DNA of 60,331 nt from Amphritea atlantica (GTDB lineage: Bacteria; Pseudomonadota; Gammaproteobacteria; Pseudomonadales; Balneatricaceae). A model generated the notes under the pieces. It saw only the letters and a list, made by a program, of their open reading frames with translations, had not been told where the DNA came from and searched no databases. How positions within the stretch are numbered: the stretch's first letter is position 1; the number at the start of each line of letters is the position of its first letter. The stretch lies in contig NZ_JAHKQE010000003.1 of assembly GCF_018860855.1 (NCBI RefSeq), forward strand, positions 1-60,331, given 5' to 3'. Below are positions 29,314 to 40,628 of the stretch, piece after piece. The translations under genes were made by a program, and so were the position numbers.

Positions 29314-30912
29314 TTAATGGCGTAAATGCCGTAGTCGCATTCCCGTCACCCCTAATACCAACAGATAAACCGTAGCACCACCACCGACCAGAATAGCCAT
29401 CTGCATCACCCGCTGCCACATATCAAAGCTTAGCCATTGCTCCGGCGTACCGGCTAACCACAACAGAAAGGCGACCATCATCGAATTGGCCAAGCCCATC
29501 CGTAAAAGCCACTTAAGCCAACCGGACTGCCAATGAAAGACGCCCTCTTTCAACAGCCCCCGCAATAATAATCCAGCATTCAAAAAGGCCGACAGCGTCG
29601 TCGCTAATGCTAACCCAACATGATCCAACGGCCAGATCAATATCAGATTTAAAACCATATTGATGACCATCGCATAGATACCAATTTTCACCGGCGTCTT
29701 AGTATCTTGACGAGAGTAATAACCCGGTGCGAGCACCTTAATTAACATAAAGGCCAGCAAACCACAGGCGTAGGCACGCAAACTCATCGCCGCCATGGTG
29801 ACATCGTGATCCGTCATCTCGCCATAATGAAACAGCGTCGCTAACAACGGCTCGGCCAAGACTAACAACGCCATCGCCGCCGGCAAGCCGATCAACAACA
29901 CCATCCGCATCGCCCAATCGAGAGTCCGGGAAAAGTTTTCGGTACTTTTCTCGGCATGCTTGCGGGATAAGCTTGGCAAAATAACGGTAGCAATCGCAAT
30001 ACCGAACACACCCAACGGCAATTCAGCCAAACGATCGGAATAGTAGAGCCAAGAAACACTACCGGTTTGTAAAAACGAGGCCAGCAGAGTATCGAGTAGC
30101 AGGTTGATCTGACTCACAGAGACACCAAACAACGCAGGAATCATCAGCTTTAGAATGCGTTTAACGCCTTCATCCTGAAATCCCAGTTTAGGCGTGGGTA
30201 ATAACTGAAGACGCCAAAGAAACGGAATCTGAAATAATAACTGCACAGAACCCGCAATCAGCACACCCAATGCCAAGGCCATCACCGGCTGTTCAAATAG
30301 CGGCTGCATCCATATAGCCGCGCCAATTAACGACAGGTTCAATAACACCGGTGTAAACGCAGGTACGGCAAAACGCTCATAACTATTTAGAATACTGCCA
30401 GACAGTGCCGTTAAAGAGATAAGTAACAGATAGGGAAAGGTATAACGCAACATCTCCACGGCCAAACCATAGCGCAGAGGATCATTGAGATAAAACCCTG
30501 GTGCAAAGATAGCAGCCAATACCGGTGCACCAACCACCCCAACAGCGGTGACCGCCAACAAAACTAGACCCAAACTACCCGCGACTCGATCGACCAACGC
30601 TTTAATCGCTGCCAAATCCCTTAAGCTTCGGTATTCAGACAACACCGGCACAAAGGCTTGGGAGAACGCCCCCTCCGCAAACAACCGTCGTAAGAAGTTA
30701 GGAATTTTAAAGGCCACAAAAAAGGCATCTGCGCTGCTGCCCGCACCAAAATAGTTAGCCACCACCACATCACGAACAAGCCCTAGCACCCGCGACAACA
30801 TCGTCATCATCCCGACCAACGCACTCGAACGTAGTAAACTGCGAGATTTAGGTGATCGGCCTTCAGGCTGATTACTCGATGGCGTCTCTGATGGCACTTC
30901 TGTTCTGCTCAA
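29314..30912 (-). CDS. murJ: Lipid II flippase MurJ
   Basis: 532 residues with about 14 membrane segments. The family motif SRVLGLVRDVVVANYFGAGSSADAFFVAFKIPNFLRRLFAEGAFSQAFVPV is intact near the N-terminus. Moves lipid II across the inner membrane for peptidoglycan synthesis. The 25-residue polar N-terminal tail is longer than in E. coli; a Met at 35 (GMMTML) lies inside the first conserved helix and is too late. Confidence 0.96.
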   Translation of the reverse strand: MSRTEVPSETPSSNQPEGRSPKSRSLLRSSALVGMMTMLSRVLGLVRDVVVANYFGAGSSADAFFVAFKIPNFLRRLFAEGAFSQAFVPVLSEYRSLRDLAAIKALVDRVAGSLGLVLLAVTAVGVVGAPVLAAIFAPGFYLNDPLRYGLAVEMLRYTFPYLLLISLTALSGSILNSYERFAVPAFTPVLLNLSLIGAAIWMQPLFEQPVMALALGVLIAGSVQLLFQIPFLWRLQLLPTPKLGFQDEGVKRILKLMIPALFGVSVSQINLLLDTLLASFLQTGSVSWLYYSDRLAELPLGVFGIAIATVILPSLSRKHAEKSTENFSRTLDWAMRMVLLIGLPAAMALLVLAEPLLATLFHYGEMTDHDVTMAAMSLRAYACGLLAFMLIKVLAPGYYSRQDTKTPVKIGIYAMVINMVLNLILIWPLDHVGLALATTLSAFLNAGLLLRGLLKEGVFHWQSGWLKWLLRMGLANSMMVAFLLWLAGTPEQWLSFDMWQRVMQMAILVGGGATVYLLVLGVTGMRLRHLRH

Positions 30913-31042
30913 TGTTCTGCTTTCCTGCCAGCCAAAATAGATGGATGCTGATAATACCGATTAAGCGAACAAAATGCTTGTGCAAACAAAGCAGCGACAC
31001 TGCCCAATCGATCGCCTCACACACTTTATTCTTATTTAGCTG

Positions 31043-31071
31043 TTGACAGCAAGGCGACAAACATGAATAAT
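31043..31071 (+). promoter_or_regulatory. Promoter of rpsT
   Basis: TTGACA (31043-31048), a 17 bp spacer, AATAAT (31066-31071), then a GC-rich start region CTCGCG as in stringently controlled promoters. It gives a roughly 100-base leader before rpsT. The leader contains a direct repeat of ATATCGATTA (about 31127 and 31143). Nothing else was seen in 30913-31042. Confidence 0.7.
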
Positions 31072-31180
31072 CTCGCGTCTTAATTTTAGATGTCCGGTTG
31101 CTTAGAAATAAACCTGCGGGCATCTCAATATCGATTATTTTATATCGATTAACTTTTACACTATTTAGAGGAGTCGGATT

Positions 31181-31447
31181 GTGGCAAATTCCGCAGGATC
31201 CCGTAAACGCGCTCGCCAAGCTGAGACGCGCCGTCAAAATAACGCGAGCCTGCGTTCCATGGTTCGCACTTACGTTAAGAAAATAGTTGTTGCTATTGAG
31301 TCCGGTGATCACGCCGCGGCAACTGCAGCATTCGTTACCGCTCAGCCATTAATGGACAGCGCAGTAACTAAAGGCATTTTCAACAAAAACCAGGTTGCTC
31401 GTAAGAAAAGCCGTCTGAATGCCTCTATCAAGAAACTGGCAGCTTAA
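31181..31447 (+). CDS. rpsT: 30S ribosomal protein S20
   Basis: 88 residues, full length: ANSAGSRKRARQAETRRQNN, then SMVRTYVKK and a C-terminal NKNQVARKKSRLNASIKKL. The start codon is GTG with GAGGAG 8 bp upstream; the E. coli gene likewise uses a non-ATG start (UUG), tied to its autoregulation. Divergent from murJ, as in Pseudomonas. Confidence 0.97.
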   Translation: MANSAGSRKRARQAETRRQNNASLRSMVRTYVKKIVVAIESGDHAAATAAFVTAQPLMDSAVTKGIFNKNQVARKKSRLNASIKKLAA

Positions 31448-31467
31448 TCTCTACGAGATCTAAGTTG

Positions 31468-31498
31468 TAAAAAAACCGGCCTTGGCCGGTTTTTTTTT
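31468..31498. terminator. Terminator between rpsT and proB
   Basis: AAACCGGCC-TT-GGCCGGTTT stem with T-run on the plus strand and A-run on the other side; serves rpsT and possibly proB, which converge. Confidence 0.92.
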
Positions 31499-31524
31499 GC
31501 TTTAAAACATCATCAGAATAAAGC

Positions 31525-32649
31525 TCAGACTAACACCAGATTATCTCGGTGCACTAACTCCTGCTCACCGACAAACCCCAATACGGTCTCTATATGCGAA
31601 CTCGGATGACCGATAATCTTCTGCGCATCTTCTACGCCGTAATTCACCAGACCACGGGCAATCGGCCGACCAGACTCATCACTAATCACCACCATTTCAC
31701 CACGAGAGAAAGATCCAGTCACCGCCTTCACACCTGCCGGTAACAGGCTTTTGCCACGCTCAACCAAAGCCCTTACCGCACCCTCATCCAAGGTCAACGT
31801 ACCACGCGCCTGAAGATGCCCTGCAATCCATTGTTTACGCGCTGCTACTGGAGATTTTTCCGGCACCAACACCGTCCCCAACACCTCAGCCTCTCGCAAT
31901 CGCAATAAGATATTATCTTCTCGACCACTAGCAATCACGGTCACCGCGCCAGAACGCGCCGCCAATTTCGCCGCCCGCACCTTAGTCGCCATGCCCCCCT
32001 GACCCAAACGACCACCTCCGCCAGCCATTGCCTCTAGCGCGCGATCACCCGCTTTCGCTTCAGAAATCAACGTCGCGTCAGGGTTTGAACGAGGATCTGC
32101 CGTATATAAACCATTTTGGTCTGTCAGCAGAATCAACGCATCCGCCTCAACCAAATTAGCCACGAGCGCACCCAGAGTATCATTATCACCAAAGCGTATC
32201 TCCTTGGTCACCACGGTATCATTCTCATTCACCACCGGAACAACACCTACTGACAATAAGGTCTTCAGCGTCGCCTGAGCATTGAGGTAACGTTTACGGT
32301 TTGAGTGATCTTCATGGGTTAACAAAATCTGAGCGGTCAGGGCATTATGACGGCGAAAGTTGGTTTCGTACGCTTGCACCAACCCCATCTGCCCAACAGC
32401 AGCCGCAGCCTGAAGCTTATAAACCTCATAGGGCCGCTCTTTCCAGCCCAAACGAACAATCCCCTCAGCAATAGAACCAGAGGACACCAGCACAACCTCA
32501 AGGCCGCCCTCGCGCAACTGAGCCAACTGATCAACCCAGCGACCAATTGCTGCCAGATCCAACCCTTCACCATCATTTGTTAGTAACGCACTGCCAATTT
32601 TAACAACCCATCGACGGGATGTTTTCAGTTTATTACGCGCTGAGCTCAC
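31525..32649 (-). CDS. proB: Glutamate 5-kinase ProB
   Basis: First step of proline synthesis: L-glutamate + ATP to glutamyl-5-phosphate. The amino acid kinase domain occupies about 10-260 ([56 protein letters not shown]). A C-terminal PUA domain (about 280-370) has [18 protein letters not shown]. 374 residues, as in E. coli. Encoded downstream of obgE on the same strand. Confidence 0.97.
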   Translation of the reverse strand: MSSARNKLKTSRRWVVKIGSALLTNDGEGLDLAAIGRWVDQLAQLREGGLEVVLVSSGSIAEGIVRLGWKERPYEVYKLQAAAAVGQMGLVQAYETNFRRHNALTAQILLTHEDHSNRKRYLNAQATLKTLLSVGVVPVVNENDTVVTKEIRFGDNDTLGALVANLVEADALILLTDQNGLYTADPRSNPDATLISEAKAGDRALEAMAGGGGRLGQGGMATKVRAAKLAARSGAVTVIASGREDNILLRLREAEVLGTVLVPEKSPVAARKQWIAGHLQARGTLTLDEGAVRALVERGKSLLPAGVKAVTGSFSRGEMVVISDESGRPIARGLVNYGVEDAQKIIGHPSSHIETVLGFVGEQELVHRDNLVLV

Positions 32650-32729
32650 GGATCACTACTCTCTTGAAAGACGCTATTAAGGCCGCTTTCATTCTCACTC
32701 AACCAGCAGTGAGGCAGCCTAAATCAGTG

Positions 32730-34025
<1,296 letters not shown>

Positions 34026-34040
34026 TTAACCATTAAAAAC

Positions 34041-34071
34041 AAAAAAAGCCCCGCAACCGCGGAGCTTTTTT
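34041..34071 (-). terminator. Terminator after rpmA
   Basis: Minus strand AGCTCCGC-GGTT-GCGGGGCT, an 8 bp stem with one G-U pair, followed by seven T residues. It lies between rpmA and obgE, so obgE probably depends on read-through or its own promoter. Confidence 0.85.
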
Positions 34072-34087
34072 AAGCATAAAAGCCGTA

Positions 34088-34345
34088 TTAAGCGGTTTCT
34101 ATAGTAATATATTTACGCTTTTGCGGGCCTTTAACAACAAACTTAACAACGCCGTCTGCAGTCGCAAACAGAGTATGGTCTTTACCCATACCTACGTTTA
34201 CACCAGCATGGAATTTAGTACCACGCTGACGTACAAGAATGTTACCAGCCGTAACTACCTGACCACCGAAACGCTTAACACCTAAGCGTTTCGACTCGGA
34301 GTCACGACCGTTACGAGTACTACCTGCCGCCTTCTTATGAGCCAT
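34088..34345 (-). CDS. rpmA: 50S ribosomal protein L27
   Basis: 85 residues: [29 protein letters not shown] and the C-terminal core, full length. It has no N-terminal cleaved extension of the Firmicutes type. Operon with rplU. Confidence 0.98.
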   Translation of the reverse strand: MAHKKAAGSTRNGRDSESKRLGVKRFGGQVVTAGNILVRQRGTKFHAGVNVGMGKDHTLFATADGVVKFVVKGPQKRKYITIETA

Positions 34346-34369
34346 TTGTCACTCTCCTATCGAATAGTC

Positions 34370-34681
34370 TTAGGCACTAATGCCAGTAATTTTAACTTCA
34401 GTGAAGTGTTGACGGTGACCCATCTGCTTCATGTGATGCTTACGACGCTTGAATTTCATGATATGAACTTTCTTAGCGCGACCGTGGCTTACAACTTCAG
34501 CTGTAACCTTAGCACCTTCAACAACTGGCGCACCGATTTTAACATCATCGCCATCTGCAACCAGTAAAACGCGGTCAAATTCAACATTAGAACCCGCTTC
34601 TACAGCCAGTTTTTCCAGTTTCAGCGTATGGCCTTCCTGAACTCGGTACTGCTTACCGCCGCTCACAATTACTGCGTACAT
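34370..34681 (-). CDS. rplU: 50S ribosomal protein L21
   Basis: 103 residues from the ATG at 34681 (GGAG 6 bp before): [17 protein letters not shown] at the start and [21 protein letters not shown] near the end. The frame to 34861 crosses its own promoter and is not real. First gene of the rplU-rpmA operon. Confidence 0.98.
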   Translation of the reverse strand: MYAVIVSGGKQYRVQEGHTLKLEKLAVEAGSNVEFDRVLLVADGDDVKIGAPVVEGAKVTAEVVSHGRAKKVHIMKFKRRKHHMKQMGHRQHFTEVKITGISA

Positions 34682-34784
34682 TTTAATCTCCAGTTTAAAA
34701 CCCACCCTGCTACTAAATAACACGCCTACTTCTAATGGTTGAACCATATGGTAGGGAGCGAATTTGGATGGGTTAGGGCGCGAG

Positions 34785-34813
34785 ATTATATAGAAACATA
34801 AGATATGACTCAA
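34785..34813 (-). promoter_or_regulatory. Promoter of rplU-rpmA
   Basis: Minus strand TTGAGT (34808-34813), a 17 bp spacer, TATAAT (34785-34790), then CTCGCGCCC, a GC-rich start region typical of ribosomal protein genes. It gives a leader of about 95 bases. Confidence 0.82.
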
Positions 34814-34842
34814 GCAGAAATATAGATAATAACCCGACTTTC

Positions 34843-34871
34843 TTGACACTCGCATACTCACCCCCTAGCAT
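34843..34871 (+). promoter_or_regulatory. Promoter of ispB
   Basis: TTGACA (34843-34848), a 17 bp spacer, TAGCAT (34866-34871). Transcription would begin near 34878, so any start codon before that cannot be used. This fixes the ispB start at the next ATG, 34909. Confidence 0.75.
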
Positions 34872-34908
34872 GCGCCCATACCAATTTAAGAGCCTAGTAT
34901 CAGTTCCT

Positions 34909-35877
34909 ATGCTGCCACATCAGTTAAATCCAGCTATTGAGCCGCAATTCGAAGCGGTAAACGACTATATTATCAACCACTTACACTCAGGTGTGCCACT
35001 GGTTGAAAAAATCGGACATTACATTGTCGAAAGTGGTGGCAAACGGATAAGACCGTTGCTGGTACTCCTCGCGGCCAATGCTGCCGGCTATAAAGATGAT
35101 CAGCATATTCCGCTTGCGGCGGTGATCGAATTTATCCACACGGCAACCCTGCTACACGACGATGTTGTGGATAACTCAGAGCTACGCCGTGGCAACGACA
35201 CTGCTAACGCCAAGTGGGGCAATGCGCCTAGCGTACTGGTCGGCGATTTCCTTTATTCCCGCTCCTTCCAAATCATGGTTGAGATCAACAAGCTGGAAAT
35301 TATGGCGGTGATCTCCAATGCCACCACCATTATTGCTGAAGGTGAAGTCATGCAGTTGCTCAATGCGCGCAACCCTGACACCACCGAAGCTGCTTATATG
35401 CAGGTGATATTGGGTAAAACCGCCATGCTGTTTGAAGCGGCCACCGAAGCCGGTGCAATTTTGGCCGACGCCAGCAAAGATGAGCAAGAAGCCTTACGAC
35501 TCTATGGTCGGCATATCGGCATCGCCTTTCAAATCATCGACGATGTCATGGATTATCTCAGCAGCGCCGAAGAGATGGGTAAAAATGTCGGCGACGACTT
35601 GGCCGAAGGTAAAGCCACCCTGCCGCTGATCCATGCGATGCAGCACGGCACCGATGAGCAGCGCAACCTCATCCGCCAAGCGATCCGTAAAGGCGGCCTA
35701 GAAGACTTACAACCGATTATGGATATCGTTCATGCCACCGGCTCGATCGACTATTCTCGCAATACCGCCTATGCCGAAGCCGACAAGGCGATCAAAGCCC
35801 TCGACGCTCTGCCAGATAGCTCGTTCAAACAAACCATGATTCAACTGGCTGATCTCGCCGTTAAGCGCAACAGTTAA
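34909..35877 (+). CDS. ispB: Octaprenyl diphosphate synthase IspB
   Basis: 322 residues from the ATG at 34909, matching the E. coli length of 323. The longer frame from 34843 starts within the promoter. Prenyl-transferase motifs: GGKRIRP, first Asp-rich LLHDDVVDNSELRRG, second IIDDVMDY. Makes the ubiquinone/menaquinone side chain. Divergent from rplU as in E. coli and Pseudomonas. Confidence 0.95.
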   Translation: MLPHQLNPAIEPQFEAVNDYIINHLHSGVPLVEKIGHYIVESGGKRIRPLLVLLAANAAGYKDDQHIPLAAVIEFIHTATLLHDDVVDNSELRRGNDTANAKWGNAPSVLVGDFLYSRSFQIMVEINKLEIMAVISNATTIIAEGEVMQLLNARNPDTTEAAYMQVILGKTAMLFEAATEAGAILADASKDEQEALRLYGRHIGIAFQIIDDVMDYLSSAEEMGKNVGDDLAEGKATLPLIHAMQHGTDEQRNLIRQAIRKGGLEDLQPIMDIVHATGSIDYSRNTAYAEADKAIKALDALPDSSFKQTMIQLADLAVKRNS

Positions 35878-35903
35878 GCCCCACTTAACAACTAGGCACT
35901 TGC

Positions 35904-35946
35904 GTGACTCAGCATGATGAATGCTGAGTCACTACTCCCCTTTTTT
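35904..35946 (+). terminator. Probable terminator after ispB
   Basis: A perfect 12 bp inverted repeat, GTGACTCAGCAT-GATGA-ATGCTGAGTCAC (35904-35932), with six T residues starting 8 bases later. It is stronger in the stem than a normal terminator, and the T-run is displaced. The rest of 35947-36180 shows no gene or clear motif. Confidence 0.6.
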
Positions 35947-36184
35947 ACCACCTATTAGATCTCTAAATCACCTAACCGGCGATAAAGAAAACCGTTTCGA
36001 GTGACAAGCAACCGTTTTCCATCAAGCAACTCCCTGATCGCTGATAAAAATCCTATCCCTCCGTCCCCGCGTTTATAACGAAACTCACTGTATATCCTGC
36101 GGTAAACCACTCTAAAAACGACTAAATCTGTCTGAATTTTCCGTTTTTACTGATACAAACCGTGATCCCTGACCACTAAACCGG

Positions 36185-36190
36185 TATAAT
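36185..36190 (+). promoter_or_regulatory. Probable -10 box of fabA-fabB
   Basis: TATAAT 46 bp before the fabA ATG. No convincing -35 box is seen (GTGATC at 17 bp spacing), so an activator such as FadR may be needed; I could not find a clear FadR site. Confidence 0.45.
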
Positions 36191-36235
36191 CCCACCGATA
36201 TTTTGGCTATAAAAAAAAGTGGATATACAGCTCAG

Positions 36236-36751
36236 ATGACAAAACCTTCCTCATTTAATCGAGAAGAACTCCTTCAGTGCGGTAACGGCATCATGTTTGG
36301 TGAGGGTAATGCCCGCCTGCCTATCGGCAACATGCTGATGATGGATCGCATCACTATGATCACTAGTGAAGGCGGCAAATACGGCAAAGGCTATATCGAA
36401 GCAGAGCTGGACATCCATCCCGACCTTTGGTTTTTCGAATGCCATTTCCCAACCGATCCCGTTATGCCTGGCTGCTTAGGTCTAGATGCAATGTGGCAGA
36501 TTGTTGGTTTCTTCCTTGGCTGGCGTGGTAATAAAGGTCGCGGACGCGCCCTTGGTTGTGGTGAAGTTAAGTTCACCGGCCAGATTTTGCCAACCGCTAA
36601 GAAAATCACGTATCGTATTGATCTATCGCGGGTTATTGAACGCAAACTGGTTATGGGCATTGCAGACGGTAGTGTGTCTGTTGATGGTCGCGAAATTTAC
36701 ACCGCTAAAGATCTGCGGGTAGGCCTGTTCGTATCTACCGATAGTTTCTAA
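36236..36751 (+). CDS. fabA: 3-hydroxydecanoyl-ACP dehydratase/isomerase FabA
   Basis: 171 residues from the ATG at 36236; the frame extends to a TTG at 36203, close to the -10 box and unlikely. Introduces the cis double bond of unsaturated fatty acids. Catalytic H70 ([16 protein letters not shown]) and D84 ([10 protein letters not shown]) sit at the same numbers as in E. coli. Adjacent fabB forms the classical fabAB pair. Confidence 0.97.
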   Translation: MTKPSSFNREELLQCGNGIMFGEGNARLPIGNMLMMDRITMITSEGGKYGKGYIEAELDIHPDLWFFECHFPTDPVMPGCLGLDAMWQIVGFFLGWRGNKGRGRALGCGEVKFTGQILPTAKKITYRIDLSRVIERKLVMGIADGSVSVDGREIYTAKDLRVGLFVSTDSF

Positions 36752-36832
36752 AAAAACGAAGCCGTCACAGCAAGCCACGGTGCTGCTGTAGATCTATACT
36801 TACAATGTTTTACTGAATAAAAGAGGCATCCT

Positions 36833-38050
36833 ATGAGACGTGTAGTTGTTACCGGAATGGGTATCGTATCTTGCCTAGGTACTGATAAAGAAGCCGTCTT
36901 GGACTCACTGAAAGAAGGCCGTTCCGGCATTAAATTTCAAGAAGAGTACAAAGAGCTTGGGTTCCGCAGCCAGGTAGCTGGCAGCATCGATCTGGATTAC
37001 ACCGATCTGATCGACCGTAAACTGGTTCGTTTCATGGGTGATGCTGCTGCTTACGCATATCTCTCTATGGATCAGGCCATTAAAGACGCCAACCTCAGCG
37101 AAGAGATGGTATCTAACGTCCGTACCGGCCTGATTGCAGGCTCTGGCGGCGCATCTTCTGCCGATATCGTCGAAGCAGCGGATATCCTGCGTACCAAAGG
37201 TGTTCGCCGCGTAGGTCCATACCGAGTCACCCGCACCATGGGCTCAACGGTATCCGCCTGTTTGGCAACGCCATTTAAAATCAAAGGCGTTAACTATTCC
37301 ATTACCTCTGCCTGCGCGACCAGCGCCCACTGTATCGGCAACGCAATGGAACAGATTCAGCTGAACAAGCAGGACATCGTCTTTGCCGGTGGCGGTGAAG
37401 AACTACACTGGTCTCTCAGCATGATGTTTGATGCGATGGGTGCTCTGTCTAGCAAATACAACGACACCCCTGAAAAAGCATCGCGTGCCTATGATGCTAA
37501 CCGTGATGGTTTCGTCATCGCTGGCGGCGGCGGCATGATCGTACTGGAAGAACTTGAACACGCTAAAGCCCGTGGCGCCAAAATTTATGGCGAACTGGTC
37601 GGCTACGGTGCAACCTCTGACGGTTACGACATGGTAGCCCCTTCTGGTGAAGGTGCTGTGCGTTGTATGAAGCAAGCAATGAGCACTGTTGATGCTGGTA
37701 TTGATTACATCAACTCTCACGGTACATCGACTCCAGCGGGTGATATTCAAGAACTGAAGGCGATGAAAGAAACCTTCGGTGCCGAGATGCCGCCTGTCAG
37801 TTCCACTAAATCACTGACCGGCCACTCACTGGGCGCTACCGGTGTTCAGGAAGCGATTTATAGCCTGCTAATGATGGAAAACAACTTCATCTGCGCATCG
37901 GCTAATATCGATGATCTCGACCCTGCCGCTGAAGGCTTACCTGTGGTTACCGAACGTAAAGACAACGTTGATCTACAACGTGTTATGTCTAACAGCTTTG
38001 GTTTCGGTGGTACTAACTCCACACTGGTATTCGAAAAGTTCACGGGCTAA
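36833..38050 (+). CDS. fabB: 3-oxoacyl-ACP synthase I FabB
   Basis: 405 residues, condensing enzyme of the thiolase fold needed with FabA for unsaturated fatty acids. Active-site triad C161 (TSACATSAH), H296 (NSHGTSTP) and H331 ([10 protein letters not shown]); [13 protein letters not shown] at the end. AGAGG lies upstream of the ATG. Confidence 0.97.
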   Translation: MRRVVVTGMGIVSCLGTDKEAVLDSLKEGRSGIKFQEEYKELGFRSQVAGSIDLDYTDLIDRKLVRFMGDAAAYAYLSMDQAIKDANLSEEMVSNVRTGLIAGSGGASSADIVEAADILRTKGVRRVGPYRVTRTMGSTVSACLATPFKIKGVNYSITSACATSAHCIGNAMEQIQLNKQDIVFAGGGEELHWSLSMMFDAMGALSSKYNDTPEKASRAYDANRDGFVIAGGGGMIVLEELEHAKARGAKIYGELVGYGATSDGYDMVAPSGEGAVRCMKQAMSTVDAGIDYINSHGTSTPAGDIQELKAMKETFGAEMPPVSSTKSLTGHSLGATGVQEAIYSLLMMENNFICASANIDDLDPAAEGLPVVTERKDNVDLQRVMSNSFGFGGTNSTLVFEKFTG

Positions 38051-38068
38051 TCAACTTATCAGCCTATT

Positions 38069-38096
38069 AAAAAACCCGCCAATCGGCGGGTTTTTT
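38069..38096. terminator. Terminator after fabB
   Basis: AAAACCCGCC-AATC-GGCGGGTTTT stem with T and A runs. Bidirectional, between convergent fabB and the plsC-like gene. Confidence 0.9.
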
Positions 38097-38111
38097 ATTA
38101 TCTAGCCAACG

Positions 38112-38855
38112 CTACTCATCCACTATCTTCAGATCACGCATCTGCGCTTCCAACCAACCAATGGAATCACTGTGTATTTCATCGACACTACGATCAACCG
38201 ACTCAACCGCCGCGCCAATCCGAACGGTAATAGTGCCGGGATATTTTACATAACTCTTACCTGGCCAAAATAAGCCCGCATCGTGAGCCAAGGGTACAAT
38301 AGGAGCCTGAGCACTAGCAGCCAACATCGCACCGCCTTTATTAAACTTACCTAGCTTACCGGCTTCGACTCGCGTTCCCTGTGGAAAAATGACCACATTG
38401 ATTCCCTCCGCTAAGCGCTCTTTCCCCTGCGTTAACAGCTGTTTCAACGCACCACGCCGCTTACTACGATCAAGCGCAATCGGCTTAAGCATGGCCAAAG
38501 CCCAACCAAATAGAGGTATTTGTAGCAGTTCTTGCTTCAACACGGCACTCTGTGGACGCACCAGTGTTTGCAGGAAAAGTGTTTCCCATTCACTCGAATG
38601 GTTGGCAACCAACACATAAGCCCTATCTTTGGGCAGGTTTTCTCGACCTTCAACTCGGTATTTCACGCCGCAACACAGGTATAACCAAGCCATGCTGAAA
38701 TAATTCATCAGCGTAAACAGCTTAAAGCGAGGACGAAAAGGCAGTGCCCAACCCACCAGCAAGCAAAAAGCGGCAAACAGCAACGTGACCGGATAAAAAC
38801 CGATATAAAACAGCGTTGCCCGTAGATATAAAAACAGAGAAGGTTGTCTGGTCAT
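38112..38855 (-). CDS. 1-acyl-sn-glycerol-3-phosphate acyltransferase (PlsC family)
   Basis: 247-residue inner-membrane acyltransferase, with two or so N-terminal hydrophobic segments (about 8-60) followed by the PlsC domain. Motif I is NHSSEWE, an H-x4-E (H86, E91) instead of the usual H-x4-D. Motif III is FPQGTR (157-162). The likely reaction is acylation of lysophosphatidate, but the acceptor is not certain. E. coli-like PlsC would have H-x4-D; the HxxxxE subgroup is known in other proteobacteria. Confidence 0.85.
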   Translation of the reverse strand: MTRQPSLFLYLRATLFYIGFYPVTLLFAAFCLLVGWALPFRPRFKLFTLMNYFSMAWLYLCCGVKYRVEGRENLPKDRAYVLVANHSSEWETLFLQTLVRPQSAVLKQELLQIPLFGWALAMLKPIALDRSKRRGALKQLLTQGKERLAEGINVVIFPQGTRVEAGKLGKFNKGGAMLAASAQAPIVPLAHDAGLFWPGKSYVKYPGTITVRIGAAVESVDRSVDEIHSDSIGWLEAQMRDLKIVDE

Positions 38856-38905
38856 CGCCTGATCACTATCCTTTTTTCGGCATGGAATCTATTTTACAGT
38901 GAGCT

Positions 38906-39385
38906 TCAAACATCCACTTTCCAGTGACCCGTTTTACCGCCCTTCTTTTCTAACAGCTTGACCTCAGAGATAACCATCCCCTTATCCACAGCTTTACACA
39001 TATCATAAATCGTTAACGCCGCCACCGAAGCAGCGGTCAGCGCTTCCATCTCAACACCGGTCTGACCGGCGAGTTTACAGGTCGCCAGAATCAATACGGA
39101 ATCCGATTCAGGTTGAGGTGACAGATCAACAGAGACTTTGCTTAGCATCAACGGATGACACAACGGAATAAGATCGGCGCACCGTTTAGCGGCCTGAATA
39201 CCCGCAATCCTTGCAACCGTTAGCACATCACCCTTTTTATGTTCACCCGCAGTAATCATCCGCAGCGTTTCAGGCTGCATATTCACCACGGCCTGAGCGG
39301 TTGCTTCTCTACTAGTTACGGCTTTGGCTGACACATCCACCATATTCGCATGGCCATGCTCATCCAGATGCGTTAATCGGCTCAT
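38906..39385 (-). CDS. moaC: Cyclic pyranopterin monophosphate synthase MoaC
   Basis: 159 residues; second step of molybdenum cofactor synthesis, converting 3',8-cyclo-GTP to cPMP with MoaA. Family motifs: [42 protein letters not shown] and [24 protein letters not shown]. The start overlaps the stop of the acyltransferase gene (ATGA). Confidence 0.97.
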   Translation of the reverse strand: MSRLTHLDEHGHANMVDVSAKAVTSREATAQAVVNMQPETLRMITAGEHKKGDVLTVARIAGIQAAKRCADLIPLCHPLMLSKVSVDLSPQPESDSVLILATCKLAGQTGVEMEALTAASVAALTIYDMCKAVDKGMVISEVKLLEKKGGKTGHWKVDV

Positions 39386-40506
39386 ACCGTCTCCTGATAT
39401 TTCTGCTTATTCAATACTGGATTAGCGTACATCTGCCGAAGAATCTGCGCAGCGGAATCAGATAGCCCCTCAAACCGCGCTTCAAACTGGGCTTTCTGTT
39501 CAGCATCAATACCATCGGTATCGATACCCGCAGCGAGTAAATTGGAAGGATGCAGGTAATAGCTTTCGATGATCTGGCGATCGATTTCAGCAGCCAACTC
39601 TTCTGGCGTATCCATCGGCGCGATCACCTGACCAAAGGCAACATGCACGTGCCCTTTATCGCCATTAATACCCGCTACAATACTTTCAATATCTTCAAAC
39701 TGTGATTTTTGATATTCGCCCCCCTGCTGTTTAGCGTCAAGCTCTAGCGCTTTCGCCCGATCACAGGGGTCATATTCATAGGAAATAGATACCGGTACTA
39801 TCTTTACCCGTTCAATAAACTCAGCAAAGCTACGCTGTTTACGATGGGTCATATAAAACATTTTCAGGATGGCAGGGTCGGTAAAATCATTGCCATCTTT
39901 GGCCCGCCCCTCTCTCTGCGCAATCCAAATGCTCGCTTCATCCTGTATAAGCGAATGATCAATGTAGGCAGACAGTTGTCCTAGCGCTGTAAGTACTTCC
40001 CGCCCCTTGGCCGAACGGTTAACAATAAAGCTTTTATTCAAGCGCATCAGATCAGAGACATAGGGCTTGCGCAACAGGTTATCGCCGATCGCGATACGCA
40101 GTGTATCGAAACCATTTTGATACAGCGCCCAGTTAATAAAGGCCGGATCCATCGCTATATCACGGTGATTGGAAACAAATAGGTAAGCTTCATCGGTTTC
40201 AAGATCTTCAATACCGCTGCACGACAAGCGGGTTGTCGTACGCCCAATCATCTTGGTCATATAACTAGCGATGAGTGTTTGAAAATCCTGAATCGTTTCG
40301 ATTTCACCGGTTTTTTGAGCTAAGAATATACGTATCGCCGGTTTCAATAACCAACCAAACAGAGATGCCATCTGCGGAAACTGATAACGGGTTAACACCG
40401 AGATAAGTTCATCATCATGTATCAGCCGGTTCAGGACATCACTTACTTCACTATCGTGATAGGGACGAATGTTCTGAAATGGATCATTGATAGGGCTGGC
40501 TGACAT
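39382..40506 (-). CDS. Predicted glycerolipid acyltransferase
   Basis: 374 residues of the LPLAT superfamily. A recognisable acyltransferase core has [11 protein letters not shown] (H to D at five residues' distance, a variant of H-x4-D), FIVNRSAKG and [12 protein letters not shown] (like the motif III FPEGTRS position), then [12 protein letters not shown] long C-terminal extension (about 265-374) is mostly helical. The substrate is unknown. It lies between moaA and moaC and overlaps moaC by 4 bp, although it has no known link with molybdopterin. Confidence 0.7.
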   Translation of the reverse strand: MSASPINDPFQNIRPYHDSEVSDVLNRLIHDDELISVLTRYQFPQMASLFGWLLKPAIRIFLAQKTGEIETIQDFQTLIASYMTKMIGRTTTRLSCSGIEDLETDEAYLFVSNHRDIAMDPAFINWALYQNGFDTLRIAIGDNLLRKPYVSDLMRLNKSFIVNRSAKGREVLTALGQLSAYIDHSLIQDEASIWIAQREGRAKDGNDFTDPAILKMFYMTHRKQRSFAEFIERVKIVPVSISYEYDPCDRAKALELDAKQQGGEYQKSQFEDIESIVAGINGDKGHVHVAFGQVIAPMDTPEELAAEIDRQIIESYYLHPSNLLAAGIDTDGIDAEQKAQFEARFEGLSDSAAQILRQMYANPVLNKQKYQETV

Positions 40507-40628
40507 TCTGCCTCCTGGGCATTACAAATATTAAGGCCGGTATTTTACAGGGAGACAGGAATAATTTCAGCGCACATTATGTATTCTTTAGCTTAAAGCC
40601 CATAGAAGGGGGGAATAACCTCGCATGA

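Noticed and set aside
34682-34861. Extended start of rplU
   Set aside because: The frame runs across the -10/-35 promoter at 34785-34813; L21 begins at MYAVIV.
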